This document shows, piece by piece, positions 52,572 to 61,880 of a stretch of DNA of 64,000 bases. This DNA is from Streptomyces spectabilis. Lineage in GTDB: Bacteria > Actinomycetota > Actinomycetes > Streptomycetales > Streptomycetaceae. The translations under genes were made by a program, and so were the position numbers. Where the stretch lies: contig NZ_CP023690.1 in assembly GCF_008704795.1 (NCBI RefSeq), positions 372,001-436,000 on the forward strand. The letters run 5' to 3'. Below the pieces are notes generated by a model. That model ran no database searches. It was not told where the DNA came from and was given only the letters and a program-made list of their open reading frames with translations. Position 1 is the stretch's first letter. Each line of letters starts with the position of its first letter.

Positions 52572-53937
52572 CTAGTTCTCACGCGTGGCGTGGCGCTTGG
52601 GCAGCCAGCGCATGAGGACCCACATCGCCAGCAGCGCGGCGATGACGTACCGGAGGGTTCCGGTGAACGCGACGGTGACGGTGGTGCCATGGCTGCCTGC
52701 CGGGGAGTGCGCGAAGAACACCACGGCGGTCAATGCCGTGCCCAGCGCGATGCCGAGCTGGGTCGAGGTGTTGAAGAGCCCGGACGCGGACCCGGCGTGG
52801 TCGTGGTCGACCTGGCGCAGTGTCATGTCGGCCAAGGCTGCTCCGATCATGCCGAGGCCGAGGCCGACCGGCAGCATGGGCAGAACCGCGCCTGCCGTGC
52901 CGGACGGCCAGGCTCATCGCCAGCCAGGCTCCGGCCATCTCGCCCACCGAGGCCGCCACGAAGCCTGTCGCCGCCTGCCGGGGGGAGAACCCGAGTCCGT
53001 CCTGCAGGAACAGGGTCCACGCCAGGAAGAACACACCGGACAGCAGCCCGAAGACGAGCTGCGCGGACAGACCCGCGGTGAACGACCTGCTTTTGAACAG
53101 CGCCATGACGACGAGCGGGTCGCGGCCTCGTACGGTCCTGGCCCGCTGCTGGACCACGAAGACCGTCAGGATCAGCGTTCCCCCGGCCATCATGACAAAG
53201 CTCCAGGCGGGCCACTGGTGGGCACCGCCCACGGTGAGCGGGTAGGCGACCAGGAGCAGGCCAAGGCCGGCCAGGACCGTCCCCGTAAGGTCCAGGCGCC
53301 GGGCGGCGAGATCACGGGATTCTGGCAGGTACCGCAGGCCGAGGAGCACGGTCGCCACTCCGATGGGCACATTGATCAGGAAGATCGGACGCCATCCGAG
53401 GCCGAAGACATCGGCGCTGGTGAGCACCCCGCCCAGGACCGGTCCGGCGACGCTGCCCAGCGACATGATGGTGCCGTAGAGGCTGAACGCCTTGGCGCGG
53501 GAACCTTCGTCGAAGCTGACGTGCAAGGTGGCCAGGACCTGAGGAACCATGACCGCCGCGGCGCCACCCTGGACGACGCGAGCAGGGATCAGCAAGGCGG
53601 GCGTACCTGCCAGACCACAGACCAGCGACGCCGCGGTGAAGACGCCGGTCCCCAGGAGAAAGAGCCGCTTGCGGCCATAGAGATCGCCCAGTTGGCCACC
53701 GGTGATCAGCCCGAGGGCGAAGGTCAGCGCGTAGGCGGCGTGGATCCACTGCACCGCGGCGCCCGAGGCGCCGGTGTCGTGCTGAATGGAGGGAAGCGCC
53801 GTGTAGACGACAGAACCGTCGAGGGCATTCATCAGCTCCGCGACCAGGACGACAACCAGCATGACGGTACGACCACTGGCGGGACGGGTGCCGGTGGGGG
53901 CGGAGCGGGAGGGGAGGGCTTGGGCGTCAAGGGACAC
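52572..53937 (-). pseudogene. DHA2-family MFS exporter with internal deletion
   Basis: From GTG 53937 the frame is closely parallel to the intact exporter through helices 1-10 (ELMNALDGSVVYTALPSIQ, GGQLGDLYGRKRLF, GPVLGGVLTSADVFGLGWRP). At about 52880-52905 it jumps. Some 25-35 residues present in the other copy, around one helix, are missing and the frame shifts. The last part (GLGLGMIGAALADMTLRQVD to MWVLMRWLPKRHATREN) continues in another frame. Only a truncated protein could be made. Confidence 0.82.
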
Positions 53938-54396
53938 AACGCAGTTCCTGTTCTGGCGGACAGAAAGGGGAAAGTGGGCAGGCCGGGCATGCCCATCCCG
54001 CTTACCGCGCGACAGGAGAATTCGGGTACGGCAACGCCCAGGCCGAAGGGCAACCGCTGCTGAGAGGCGACCGCGCGCTGCTGTACAGAGCAGGGGGTCA
54101 AGCCTCATGGCAAGCGGTTCTCAAGCCTGGGAGATAGGTCATCACCTCGTGACGTAAACAAATGAAGCGCACCGCTCCACGAGCGACCTCAGGCTACGTC
54201 CCTGACAGCAAGGCCAGCAATCGAGTTCCGCTCCCCCAGGCTCCCGTCCCGGGACCACATCAAGACATCCTGCAGCCCGGTGCAGACTCTTTCGGCGGGA
54301 CTCCCACCAGGGAATTCCTCACATACACAGCGGAACGCGGGTGCCATGTGCGGCCCCGAACCACGCTAGGGATACGGAGCTCCACCTGGATGCAAC
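53938..54396. other. 5' region of the second DHA2 gene
   Basis: No gene seen. It carries copy 2 of the conserved element at 54126-54149 and, at its right end, the hairpin at 54397-54433. The remaining sequence has no codon bias. Confidence 0.5.
54126..54149 (-). promoter_or_regulatory. 24-base element shared by both DHA2 genes, copy 2
   Basis: On the plus strand it reads CCTGGGAGATAGGTCATCAC plus CTCG, two bases different from copy 1. It is 189 bases upstream of the GTG of the broken exporter, nearly the same distance as in the intact copy. Confidence 0.6.
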
Positions 54397-54433
54397 CGTG
54401 CTGGCTGCACGCCCACGTCGTGCAGCCAGCACG
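54397..54433. terminator. 15-bp hairpin behind the XRE regulator gene
   Basis: CGTGCTGGCTGCACG (54397-54411) and CGTGCAGCCAGCACG (54419-54433) pair perfectly around seven bases. It lies about 95 bases past the minus-strand stop at 54527 and before the exporter promoter, so a terminator is the likeliest use. Confidence 0.65.
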
Positions 54434-54526
54434 AACACCGCTTATCGCAGGACGACTATTGCTGGGCCACTTCGCGCCCCCCAGCCCAGGCAGGGCTTGC
54501 TCGCGCGTGCCCTTGAGCAGCTCTCG

Positions 54527-55366
54527 CTATCGAGGTGAGGACGGCAGCAGCCGGTCCAGTGCCGACTGACTCTCGTCGTCCGCAGCGCGGTAGATCACCA
54601 ACCGCTGGCCCGGATCTTGAAGTGGCATGAGCACCTCGAAGTGTACGGCGACCATGCCGACGTCAGGATGGCGCAACACCTTGTGGCCGCGACCGTTGAC
54701 CTTGACGTCCCGCTCACCCCAGAGCCTCGCGAACTCCTCGTCATGGGCGGCGAATTCGGAGATCCGGTCGGCCAGCTCCTGGTCCTCGGGGTGGGCGGCC
54801 CAGGCAGCGCGCAGGTGGGCGACACCTTCCCGTACGACGCGCTCGCGGTCCACGTAGAAGTCACGCATCCCCGGATGCATCAGGCACAGCCACATCGCAT
54901 TGCGCTGCGACTGCGGCAGAGTGTCGAAATCCAGTAGCAGACGCGCTATTTCGTCGTTCCAGGCCAGGATGTCGTAGCGGTGGTTCATCAGCATGGCGGG
55001 CAACGGAGACAGGTCAGCGACCAGCCGGACCAGCTGCGGCGGCGCAGTGGTGGCGGGCTTGCAGGAGTTGCGGGGGCGCTGCTGGACCAGGTCGAAGAGG
55101 TAGGTGCGTTCGTCGGGGGTCAGGCGCAGCGCTTGAGACAGCGCTTCCACCACGTCCACCGAGGGTCGGAGGCCGCGGCCCTGTTCCAACCGTACGACGT
55201 AGTCGACGCTCACCCCGGCCAGTTCGGCGACCTCTTCGCGGCGCAGTCCCGGAGTCCGCCGGGGCTTCCGACGCGAAGACAGACCGAAGTCGTGCGGGTC
55301 CAGGCGCTCGCGCCGGGCCCGCAGGAACGCGGCTAACTCCTGTGTCGTGTCCGCGGTGCTGGTCAT
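54527..55366 (-). CDS. XRE-family regulator with MmyB-like ligand domain
   Basis: 279 residues. The helix-turn-helix near residues 40-70 contains TPGLRREEVAELAGVSVDYV then VRLEQGRGLRPS. The larger C-terminal domain has LLMNHRYDILAWNDEIARLL, RDFYVDRERVVREGVAHLRA and VKVNGRGHKVLRHPDVG, the PAS-like MmyB ligand-binding fold. It is divergent from the aldo-keto reductase gene with about 120 bases between, so it probably controls that gene and itself. The inducer is unknown. Confidence 0.9.
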   Translation of the reverse strand: MTSTADTTQELAAFLRARRERLDPHDFGLSSRRKPRRTPGLRREEVAELAGVSVDYVVRLEQGRGLRPSVDVVEALSQALRLTPDERTYLFDLVQQRPRNSCKPATTAPPQLVRLVADLSPLPAMLMNHRYDILAWNDEIARLLLDFDTLPQSQRNAMWLCLMHPGMRDFYVDRERVVREGVAHLRAAWAAHPEDQELADRISEFAAHDEEFARLWGERDVKVNGRGHKVLRHPDVGMVAVHFEVLMPLQDPGQRLVIYRAADDESQSALDRLLPSSPR

Positions 55367-55486
55367 CGCTTTCGATGCTACAGCCCGGGTAGGACTGGCT
55401 TTCCCAGGAACTCCTCTCCCTTATCCCGGGCTCGCGGCAGTCACAGGCTTGGTTTCGGCAACGAAGCACAAGCACAGGAGGACACG

Positions 55487-56548
55487 ATGTCGCTCACCCT
55501 GGACACCTACCGGCTGCTGGGCCGATCCGGGCTGCGGGTCTCACCGCTGGCGCTGGGAGCGGCGACCTTCGGCACCGAGTGGGGCTGGGGCGCCGAGCGG
55601 GACGAGGCGCGCAAGCTGTTCGACCTCTACGTCGAGCGCGGTGGCAACTTCATCGACACCGCCAGCACTTACACCAACGGCAGCTCCGAGCGGCTGCTGG
55701 GCGAGTTCACCCGCGGAAGCCGCGAAGGCCTGGTGCTGGCGACGAAGTTCTCGACGCTGCGCCGGCCCGGCGATCCGAATTCCGGGGGAAATCACCGCAA
55801 GGCCCTGTTCGGTTCGGTGGAGGACAGTCTACGTCGGCTGAACACGGACTATCTCGATCTGCTCTACCTGCATGTGTGGGATGCCACGACGCCGGTCGAG
55901 GAGTTCCTGCGCGCCATGGACGATCTGGTCCGGCAGGGCAAGGTCCTGTACGTGGGGATCTGCAACGTCCCGGCCTGGCAGGTCTCCCGCATGCAGGCGA
56001 TCGCCGATCTGCGCGGCTGGTCACCACTGGTCGCGCTGCAGACCGAGTACAACCTGATCGAACGTACCGGGGAGCGTGACCTGATCCCCATGGCCCGTGA
56101 GATGGGCCTGGGGGTGGTCCCGTTCTCACCCCTGGCCGGCGGGGTGCTCACCGGCAAGTACAGCCGCGACGACCTGACCGCGACGCAGAGTGGCGCCGAC
56201 GGGACCCGCAAGGGGTTCAACAGAGCCAACGGTGCGCTCACCGAGCGCAATTTCGCCATCGCGGACGTCGTAAAGGAGGTCGCCGCGGAGCAGGGAAGAA
56301 CCCCCGGCCAGGTCGGGCTGGCGTGGCCCCTGCAGAACCTGGGCGTGACGGCACCGATCATCGGCGCCCGCACCCCCGCGCAGCTGGAGGACAACCTGGG
56401 CGCCCTGGACGTCGAATTCACCGCCTCCCAACTGGCCCGCCTCGAAGAGGCCAGCGCGATCGGCCTGGGCTCCCCGCACGACCTTCTCGCCAGCGACAGG
56501 GGCCGCACGTTCAACAGCGGCGAACTGAAGATCGAGCCGCGTCGCTGA
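55487..56548 (+). CDS. Aldo/keto reductase
   Basis: 353 residues, (beta/alpha)8 barrel of the AKR superfamily. The catalytic four are D57 and Y62 in FIDTASTYTNG, K87 in LATKFS, and H129 in LLYLHVWD. NADP-binding parts are VGICNVPAWQ, PFSPLAGGVLTGKY and PIIGARTPAQLEDNL. It should reduce aldehydes or ketones with NADPH. It is transcribed away from the XRE regulator, a common pairing for stress- or metabolite-induced reductases. Confidence 0.9.
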   Translation: MSLTLDTYRLLGRSGLRVSPLALGAATFGTEWGWGAERDEARKLFDLYVERGGNFIDTASTYTNGSSERLLGEFTRGSREGLVLATKFSTLRRPGDPNSGGNHRKALFGSVEDSLRRLNTDYLDLLYLHVWDATTPVEEFLRAMDDLVRQGKVLYVGICNVPAWQVSRMQAIADLRGWSPLVALQTEYNLIERTGERDLIPMAREMGLGVVPFSPLAGGVLTGKYSRDDLTATQSGADGTRKGFNRANGALTERNFAIADVVKEVAAEQGRTPGQVGLAWPLQNLGVTAPIIGARTPAQLEDNLGALDVEFTASQLARLEEASAIGLGSPHDLLASDRGRTFNSGELKIEPRR

Positions 56549-56670
56549 GATCCGATCGAGCGCCGGGGGTGACGCCCCCCTGCCCTGGGCGCTGACATAC
56601 CTCTACGACCCGATGACACCGGAGATCTGCAGCACCATATCGGCGAGGTCCACGACAAGAGAGGAACACG

Positions 56671-56940
56671 ATGAACCAGCCCTGGCTCGACGGAGCCCAC
56701 CACCACAAGGTGCCCGTGTCCGACCTCGACGACGCTGTCCCGACAAGGGCTGACCTGCCGGCGTAGGTCGACCACCTCGACGCTCTCAGTGTCGAGAACT
56801 CCGGCGAGCTGCGTGGCATCGTCGGCTGGGTTCTGGTCATTCGTGACCCCGACGGACCGGCGGTCCGGCTGTATACCCGTGAGCATCACGCGTTCGATGA
56901 GCCCCACGCTGACGTCGATTCGCCGTGGCTGCGGCTCCCC
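56671..56940 (+). pseudogene. Decayed VOC/glyoxalase-family gene
   Basis: MNQPWLDGAHHHKVPVSDLD is a normal VOC start, but the next about 60 residues are missing. After an in-frame stop near 56764 the end of such a protein appears (VDHLDALSVENSGELRGIVG then WVLVIRDPDGPAVRLYTREH). The internal deletion and stop make it non-functional. Confidence 0.7.
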
Positions 56941-57231
56941 CCGACGCCACGGCGGTCGACGCGAAACCACGAGGTTCCACATCTGTCGTGATGAATCGGG
57001 ATGTGTCTGTCGGTGACCGTCATGGAACGCCGTCACCGGCAGGCGCGCCCCTGGCCTCACAGGGCAACAACTGATGGCTTCAGAATAAGGTTCGCAGGCG
57101 TCTCAGCTTGACCTTGTCGGGGACCTTGGAGCTGCCGAGGGTTCACCAGGAGGTGAACCGGGGGATCTTGTGCTGGTTGAGGTAGCTCTGGAAGAGCCGT
57201 CGGCGGTCGGGGCGAGGGTTCTCCGTCGGTC

Positions 57232-57390
57232 GGCGGCAGTCCGTTGAGGCACTCGATGTTGGTGGCGACGGCGGTCAGGACGTGCTGGAAGTGCCCCTTG
57301 CTCTGGTTTCGGTAGCGGCAGCGCCGCATGCCATGACCGTGGGCAAACTCGTTGACCGTGCCCTCCGCTCCGGGACGCGCGGTTGCAGGT
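57232..57390 (-). pseudogene. Transposase C-terminal fragment, IS1182-like
   Basis: The minus strand reads AEGTVNEFAHGHGMRRCRYR then NQSKGHFQHVLTAVATNIEC, which matches the conserved end of IS1182-group transposases. The rest of the gene is scrambled or absent. The surrounding 56941-57793 holds a further plus-strand frame at 57547-57690 (VRIGPETGKATTSSFVDEVS) with good codon bias that I do not recognise. Confidence 0.65.
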
Positions 57391-57793
57391 CACGGAGTTT
57401 GCACGGTGGCGCGGAGGGTGGGTAAGGGCCGTGCCGGCCCTGGCTGATCTTGCCCTGGGGACGGGTGACTTACCGGCGGTCATAGATAGTCGGTGTGGAA
57501 GTCGCCCCCTACGAAGCCCTCGCCTAGACGGTGTTGATGGGTTGGGTTGGTCCGGATCGGCCCGGAGACGGGCAAGGCCACCACCAGCAGTTTCGTCGAC
57601 GAGGTCAGCGAGACATTCCAGCTGGCCCGGACGTCGCGTCGTTCCTTCGATCCGCCCGACAGGGATCAGGCCCTCGAGGACGTCGACGACGAACTGGGGC
57701 GCGGGGCATGGCTTCGCACTCGTCTCGTGAGTCGCCTTTCAGCACCGTGTGCGTATCAGGTGACGGGTGCTCAGCGATGGCTGGGCCCGCCGG

Positions 57794-58087
57794 TCAGTCG
57801 ATGCCTTCGACGATGCGGAAGTCGCGCTCGAAGCCGTCGGGGAGGGCCACCAGCGCCTTCTGGTAGGCCTCGCTCTCGTATGCCGTGACCGCCTGTTCAA
57901 AGCCGTCGAACTCGATCAGAACGACGCGTTCGGTGATACCGGCCTCGTGGGCGACGACTCGACCGAAATTGGACAGGACGCGCCCGGCCCCAGCCCGGAC
58001 AGCCAGACCCGCCAACTCGTTGTAGTCGGTCAGCCCCTCAGGGTCGGAAATGGCGGGGTAGACACTGACCCAGTAGCCCTTAGCCAT
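57794..58087 (-). CDS. DUF1330 family protein
   Basis: 97 residues from ATG 58087, which has GGAGGT at ideal spacing; a start nine codons earlier is less likely. YWVSVYPAISDPEGLTDYNE, VVAHEAGITERVVLIEFDGF and AYESEAYQKALVA follow the DUF1330 dimeric alpha-beta barrel (ferredoxin-like) pattern. The function of this family is not known; members sit with redox or aromatic-degradation genes. It is divergent from the LysR gene, which probably regulates it. Confidence 0.85.
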   Translation of the reverse strand: MAKGYWVSVYPAISDPEGLTDYNELAGLAVRAGAGRVLSNFGRVVAHEAGITERVVLIEFDGFEQAVTAYESEAYQKALVALPDGFERDFRIVEGID

Positions 58088-58276
58088 GGAGACCTCCTGC
58101 GTTCGGCCGGACACGTCCGACGTCGAATTGATGCTCAGATCGATCGATCCCGGCGACGGGTATTGGCCGTCAGTTGGATCGTCATACGCGCAGGTTAGGG
58201 CTCGAAGTGCGGCCGAGGGAAAGACCGGTACGGGATAGACTCAGAACGGATCGTTATCAATCAACAGGGAGGGCGC

Positions 58277-59179
58277 GTGGCGCCGGACACGGTGAGCCTG
58301 CGGTACTTCCTGGTGCTGGCGCAGGAGTTGAACTTCACCCGCGCGGCCGCACGGATCGGTATCGCACAGCCCGCACTCAGCGCCCGGATGCGCCGATTGG
58401 AGGCGGAACTCGGTACGGCGCTGCTGGTCCGCAACACGCGCAGCGTCGCATTGACCACGGCCGGTGCGGCTTTGGCGGAGTCCGCGCCGCCCGCGCTTGC
58501 GGCGCTGGACCGGGCGTGGGATACCGCCCGGAGCGCGGCGGCCGGTGAACTGGGCACGCTGCGCATCGGATACAGCCTCAGCACCGGGGCCGAGACGGCA
58601 CCGGCCCTGGTGGACAGGCTGATGCGCGGCAACAGCGGCCTCGAGGTCGGCGCGGTCCAGATGGCGACACCGGAGATCTCCCCCGCGGTCGCCGACGGTC
58701 GCATCGATGCCGGGATCACCCGCGGTGAACAGCCGGGCCGTGGCGTGCGCCGGTTCCTGCTGCGGCGTGCGCGCATCGGGGTCCAGCTGGCGCAGCACCA
58801 TCCGCTGGCCGAGCACTCGGAGATCGAGATCGCCGACGCGGCCGCGTATCCGCTGCGACTCCCGGACCGTGCGGCCAACCCCGTGATCCACGATCAGCTG
58901 TCCGCACTGTTCCGAGACACCCGACCTCACGCCCGATTCCACACGCCCGCAGTCTCGTTCGACATGTCTCAGGGCGACCTGAGCGACGGGGTCACCCTCG
59001 CCCCGGCCGGAGAAGCCGCGGCCACGGGACAACCGGCCGGACTCACCTGGCGACCACTGCGAGGCGCACCCAGCCTGACGATCCACCTGGTCCTCCCACG
59101 CGAGCAGTCACCACTACACCGCCGCATCCGGGCCGTCGCCAAAACCCTGGCGCGCGAGCTGCACTGGCTGCCGGACTGA
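58277..59179 (+). CDS. LysR-family transcriptional regulator
   Basis: 300 residues from GTG 58277, with AGGGAGGG upstream. The winged HTH lies at residues 5-62 (LRYFLVLAQELNFTRAAARI, AQPALSARMRRLEAELGTAL). The effector domain starts near 90 (LGTLRIGYSLSTGAE) and runs to the end. It lacks a signal of a membrane or other domain. The 190 bases between it and the DUF1330 gene include GATAGACTC and TCGTTATC around 58234-58258, a possible T-N11-A type site. It likely activates the DUF1330 gene. Confidence 0.88.
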   Translation: MAPDTVSLRYFLVLAQELNFTRAAARIGIAQPALSARMRRLEAELGTALLVRNTRSVALTTAGAALAESAPPALAALDRAWDTARSAAAGELGTLRIGYSLSTGAETAPALVDRLMRGNSGLEVGAVQMATPEISPAVADGRIDAGITRGEQPGRGVRRFLLRRARIGVQLAQHHPLAEHSEIEIADAAAYPLRLPDRAANPVIHDQLSALFRDTRPHARFHTPAVSFDMSQGDLSDGVTLAPAGEAAATGQPAGLTWRPLRGAPSLTIHLVLPREQSPLHRRIRAVAKTLARELHWLPD

Positions 59180-59704
59180 CGCGCAAGCGGTCAACCGAGA
59201 CGACGGACGCCTGCGGTGGCGAGGCCGCAGACCCCGCGCCCGGCGGACTTCGCGGTGATGACGACTGCGTCGGTCAATGCTGAGCGCCAACCACTGTTCC
59301 ATTGCTCCCCGGGGCCGGAAATGGCCACGCTCCTACGGCAGAAGCATGGCCATCGGCATGACAATGAGCAGAGAGCGGCAGGCCACAGCGTCGGCAGGTG
59401 ACGCGCGTTCTGAGATCCCACACCTCAGCCTAGGAGGACCGCGAGCCCGCTGCGCACGTACGCGATGTTCACCGAGGTGCGGGGCCAAGGTAGGGCCAGG
59501 GGGCCAGCGGCATCATCGGTGATCGCGTCGGGGTGTCGTGCGAAGGCACTGCCCGTACCAGCGTGTCGCCCGTCGAGAAGGACCTGGTCGTCGGGTACGC
59601 CAGGCTGGAGCGGGACGAGACCCCTCTGACGGGATGGACACTGTCCGCGACCGTCCGCGGTCTCCGGCCCCGGCCACCCATCCGCTGCTGGGGCCGGACC
59701 GATC
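59180..59704. other. Interval without recognised features
   Basis: Between the LysR and ANTAR genes, which converge, I see only frames without bias. A minus-strand piece near 59193-59300 (SALTDAVVITAKSAGRGVCG) might be a remnant but cannot be assigned. Confidence 0.4.
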
Positions 59705-60031
59705 TCAGGCTGCTCCGCAGTCCTGGCGCCTTATGGCGGCGGCAAGTCCGTGGCGTACGCGCTCGGGCAGCGGCTGGCCGGAGGGGGCGTGGACGACGAG
59801 TTCGGCGATGGTGCGCAGTTTGATGTTCAGGTGCTGCGAGGTCTCGCGCAGCACCTCCCAGCCGGCGGCAGGCGTCAGGCGGTGCAGGGCGATGAGGACA
59901 CCGATGGCCTGGTCGATGACCGCGTGGGAGTCCACGGCCTGACGCAGCTGCCGGTTCTCCTCGTTCAGTCGCGCGATCTCCTCGTCGGCTGCCCGGCCGA
60001 CGGGAGACCGTCGCTCGCACGACAACGTCAT
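59705..60031 (-). CDS. ANTAR-domain protein
   Basis: 108 residues from ATG 60031 with AAGGA upstream. A short coiled stretch (ADEEIARLNEENRQLRQAVD) precedes the ANTAR domain, SHAVIDQAIGVLIALHRLTP then AAGWEVLRETSQHLNIKLRT. ANTAR domains bind paired RNA hairpins and let transcription read through terminators. There is no GAF sensor domain, so it is a minimal form. Its RNA target is unknown. Confidence 0.85.
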   Translation of the reverse strand: MTLSCERRSPVGRAADEEIARLNEENRQLRQAVDSHAVIDQAIGVLIALHRLTPAAGWEVLRETSQHLNIKLRTIAELVVHAPSGQPLPERVRHGLAAAIRRQDCGAA

Positions 60032-60344
60032 GAGAGGTCCTTCGACGACACAGAGACACGGACAGACTTCATCCCTACGCCTGCCCCGTCCGAGGGCCTC
60101 CAGACGTCCGCGGCCCGTCGCGGCCCCGGCCGCAACGGACCGCAGGGGCTGTACTCCCAACCCTGCCACCACGGGTCACCACCACCTGGCCTGTTACACC
60201 GGCGCCGCTCAGGACCGTGCCTGGCGCAGAGCTGGGCGGCGGGTGAGGTGTCGCCCCCCACGGTGATGCTGGGCGTTCTTTCGATATGCGACCAGTGATG
60301 TGCTGCTTCAGCCTGTATGAGTCCCCGTTGAAGAGGAGCCCGCC
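60032..60344. other. Promoter interval between ANTAR and small helical protein genes
   Basis: No gene seen. It should contain the divergent promoters of both genes. I could not fix -35 and -10 boxes with confidence. Confidence 0.35.
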
Positions 60345-60545
60345 CTGGGCATCAAGGACCAGTTCCAGGACAAGGCCGAACAGCTCAAGGACCAGGCGCA
60401 GAAGGCCAGGGCCGGTGCTCAGGACGAGGCCTCGCAGCGCCGACAGCAGGCCGATGACCGCGCACGACAGCGCGGACAGCAGGGCCAGGAGCAGGACCAG
60501 CTCAAGGACGCCGCCGACGACGCGCGCGACCGTTTCCAGAGCTGA
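60345..60545 (+). CDS. Small charged helical protein with apparent CTG start
   Basis: 66 residues if translation starts at CTG 60345, seven bases after AAGAGGAG. The frame is closed upstream by a stop at 60318 and has no ATG, GTG or TTG in the right place. The product reads MGIKDQFQDKAEQLKDQAQK and continues Gln/Asp/Arg-rich to DAADDARDRFQS, with strict heptad-like spacing, similar in style to CsbD/LEA-like stress proteins of Streptomyces. Codon bias is strong. It may be made under stress; neighbours give no clue. Confidence 0.68.
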   Translation: MGIKDQFQDKAEQLKDQAQKARAGAQDEASQRRQQADDRARQRGQQGQEQDQLKDAADDARDRFQS

Positions 60546-60775
60546 GTCCGATGATCACGGGCAAAGTTGCGATAAGGGGGAAATTCTCCGCACTCCGGAT
60601 AGCGCCCTCACCTGCCGGCTACCCATCCGCCCCAACAGCCGCCGGGTGCAAACCTAGCTACCCGGACAAAAGCTGGCCTGATGATCGTCGCTCTCCCGGG
60701 TGATTGCTGCAGGCAACTGGACGATCATACGGTGATCGTCCCGGCGGAAATCCCGCCGGACCAGGAGGGACGAAA

Positions 60776-61237
60776 ATGCCTGTGACCAGCACCCTGAAGA
60801 AAATCGCGCCCGCCGCACTAAGCACGGTCTTCGTCTTAGGCGTGGCGGCACCCAGCGCCAGCGCGGCGGACGGCGTCGACGCGGGGTCCACCGCCGTCAA
60901 CTTCTACGTGAAACGCAACACCGGCGACACCTCTTCGTTCCGGGGAACGCTGACGTGGGACGGCAAGGGTGGCTACCACGTCACCGGCGAGATCAACGCC
61001 ATCACCTATCCCGTCAACAGGATTACCTCCTGGCTCGAATACAGCGGCGAGCACGAGTCATGGAAGAACTCTCCCAACGAGGCGGACAGCGGAAACTCGA
61101 AGTACGGGTACGCGAAGATCGACATCGCAGGGACACTCCCCAAGGGTGAACGTCTCGACCTGCGCCTCAACACCTGGCAGAGCCAGATCTTCTGGGCCTG
61201 GCAGCCCAGCGACAAGAAGACCTACACCATCTCCTAG
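60776..61237 (+). CDS. Small secreted protein
   Basis: 153 residues from ATG 60776 with GGAGGG upstream. MPVTSTLKKIAPAALSTVFV then LGVAAPSASAADG is a Sec signal peptide cleaved after ASA. The mature domain is beta-rich: NFYVKRNTGDTSSFRGTLTW, GYHVTGEINAITYPVNRITS, KIDIAGTLPKGERLDLRLNT. No family recognised; it looks like a compact jelly-roll. A hairpin (CCGGCGG/CCGCCGG) stands before the ribosome site and a strong terminator follows. Confidence 0.75.
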   Translation: MPVTSTLKKIAPAALSTVFVLGVAAPSASAADGVDAGSTAVNFYVKRNTGDTSSFRGTLTWDGKGGYHVTGEINAITYPVNRITSWLEYSGEHESWKNSPNEADSGNSKYGYAKIDIAGTLPKGERLDLRLNTWQSQIFWAWQPSDKKTYTIS

Positions 61238-61256
61238 CCGCACCCCAGGCCGACAA

Positions 61257-61299
61257 GCTGTGGCCCCGTCGGGAGTGATCGGCCCGACGGGGCCACAGC
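61257..61299. terminator. 17-bp terminator hairpin of the secreted-protein gene
   Basis: GCTGTGGCCCCGTCGGG (61257-61273) pairs perfectly with CCCGACGGGGCCACAGC (61283-61299) over a nine-base loop, 20 bases after the stop at 61237. Confidence 0.85.
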
Positions 61300-61689
61300 G
61301 CCTATGCGACGCACTCCTGGACGAGCCGCTACCGCTCGTGAGGGAGGCCGTCAGCAGACACGGACTCCGTCCATGCTTCCTGGTGGCACACAATCAGGGA
61401 GAACGGCGGGAGCCGCAACACCCCGCGCAGGTCACACTTTCCTGCGTCCCTGGCGCCGCACGGCTGCCGCACCGCCTCGTCTCGCTCACCTCACCCAAGG
61501 CCCGGCGGATCAACTCCGCGTCCCGCACGGCGGCCTGCGCGGCTGCGGGGCTCGTCCGTCGGCTGAGGGGCAGGGGTGTAGCGGACCGGGGTGTCCTTGC
61601 ACTCGCCGGTGGTGAACACCGCGATGGCATCAGGCTCGGCCGGATCTGCTGCCAGGTCCCAGCGCAGCTTGGTGGCCACCCATTCGGAG
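61300..61689. other. Interval with gene debris
   Basis: On the minus strand near 61491-61710 one frame reads CRYLSEWVATKLRWDLAADP then AIAVFTTGECKDTPVRYTPA, which looks like the end of an HNH-type secreted nuclease-like protein. It has no start. Otherwise nothing is supported. Confidence 0.4.
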
Positions 61690-61880
61690 AGGTAGCGGCA
61701 GCAGCTTGCTCTGGGGACAGGTGACCTGTTGGTCGACCCCGCCGTCCAGCACGCCCTACGTCCGCGTCAAGTTCGACAAGCACGACTGCGCATCGTGCCC
61801 GGTCAAGGCTAGTTGCACCCGCTCTGACTCGCGCTCGCGGCAGACAGCGAGTTCCAGGAGGGCACGGCCGTTCAGGCCGG
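61690..61880 (+). pseudogene. Transposase fragment, IS1182-like
   Basis: YVRVKFDKHDCASCPVKASC then TRS is the Cys-rich zinc knot found in the middle of IS1182-group transposases. Only this part is present. It overlaps the end of the minus-strand winged-helix gene. Confidence 0.6.
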
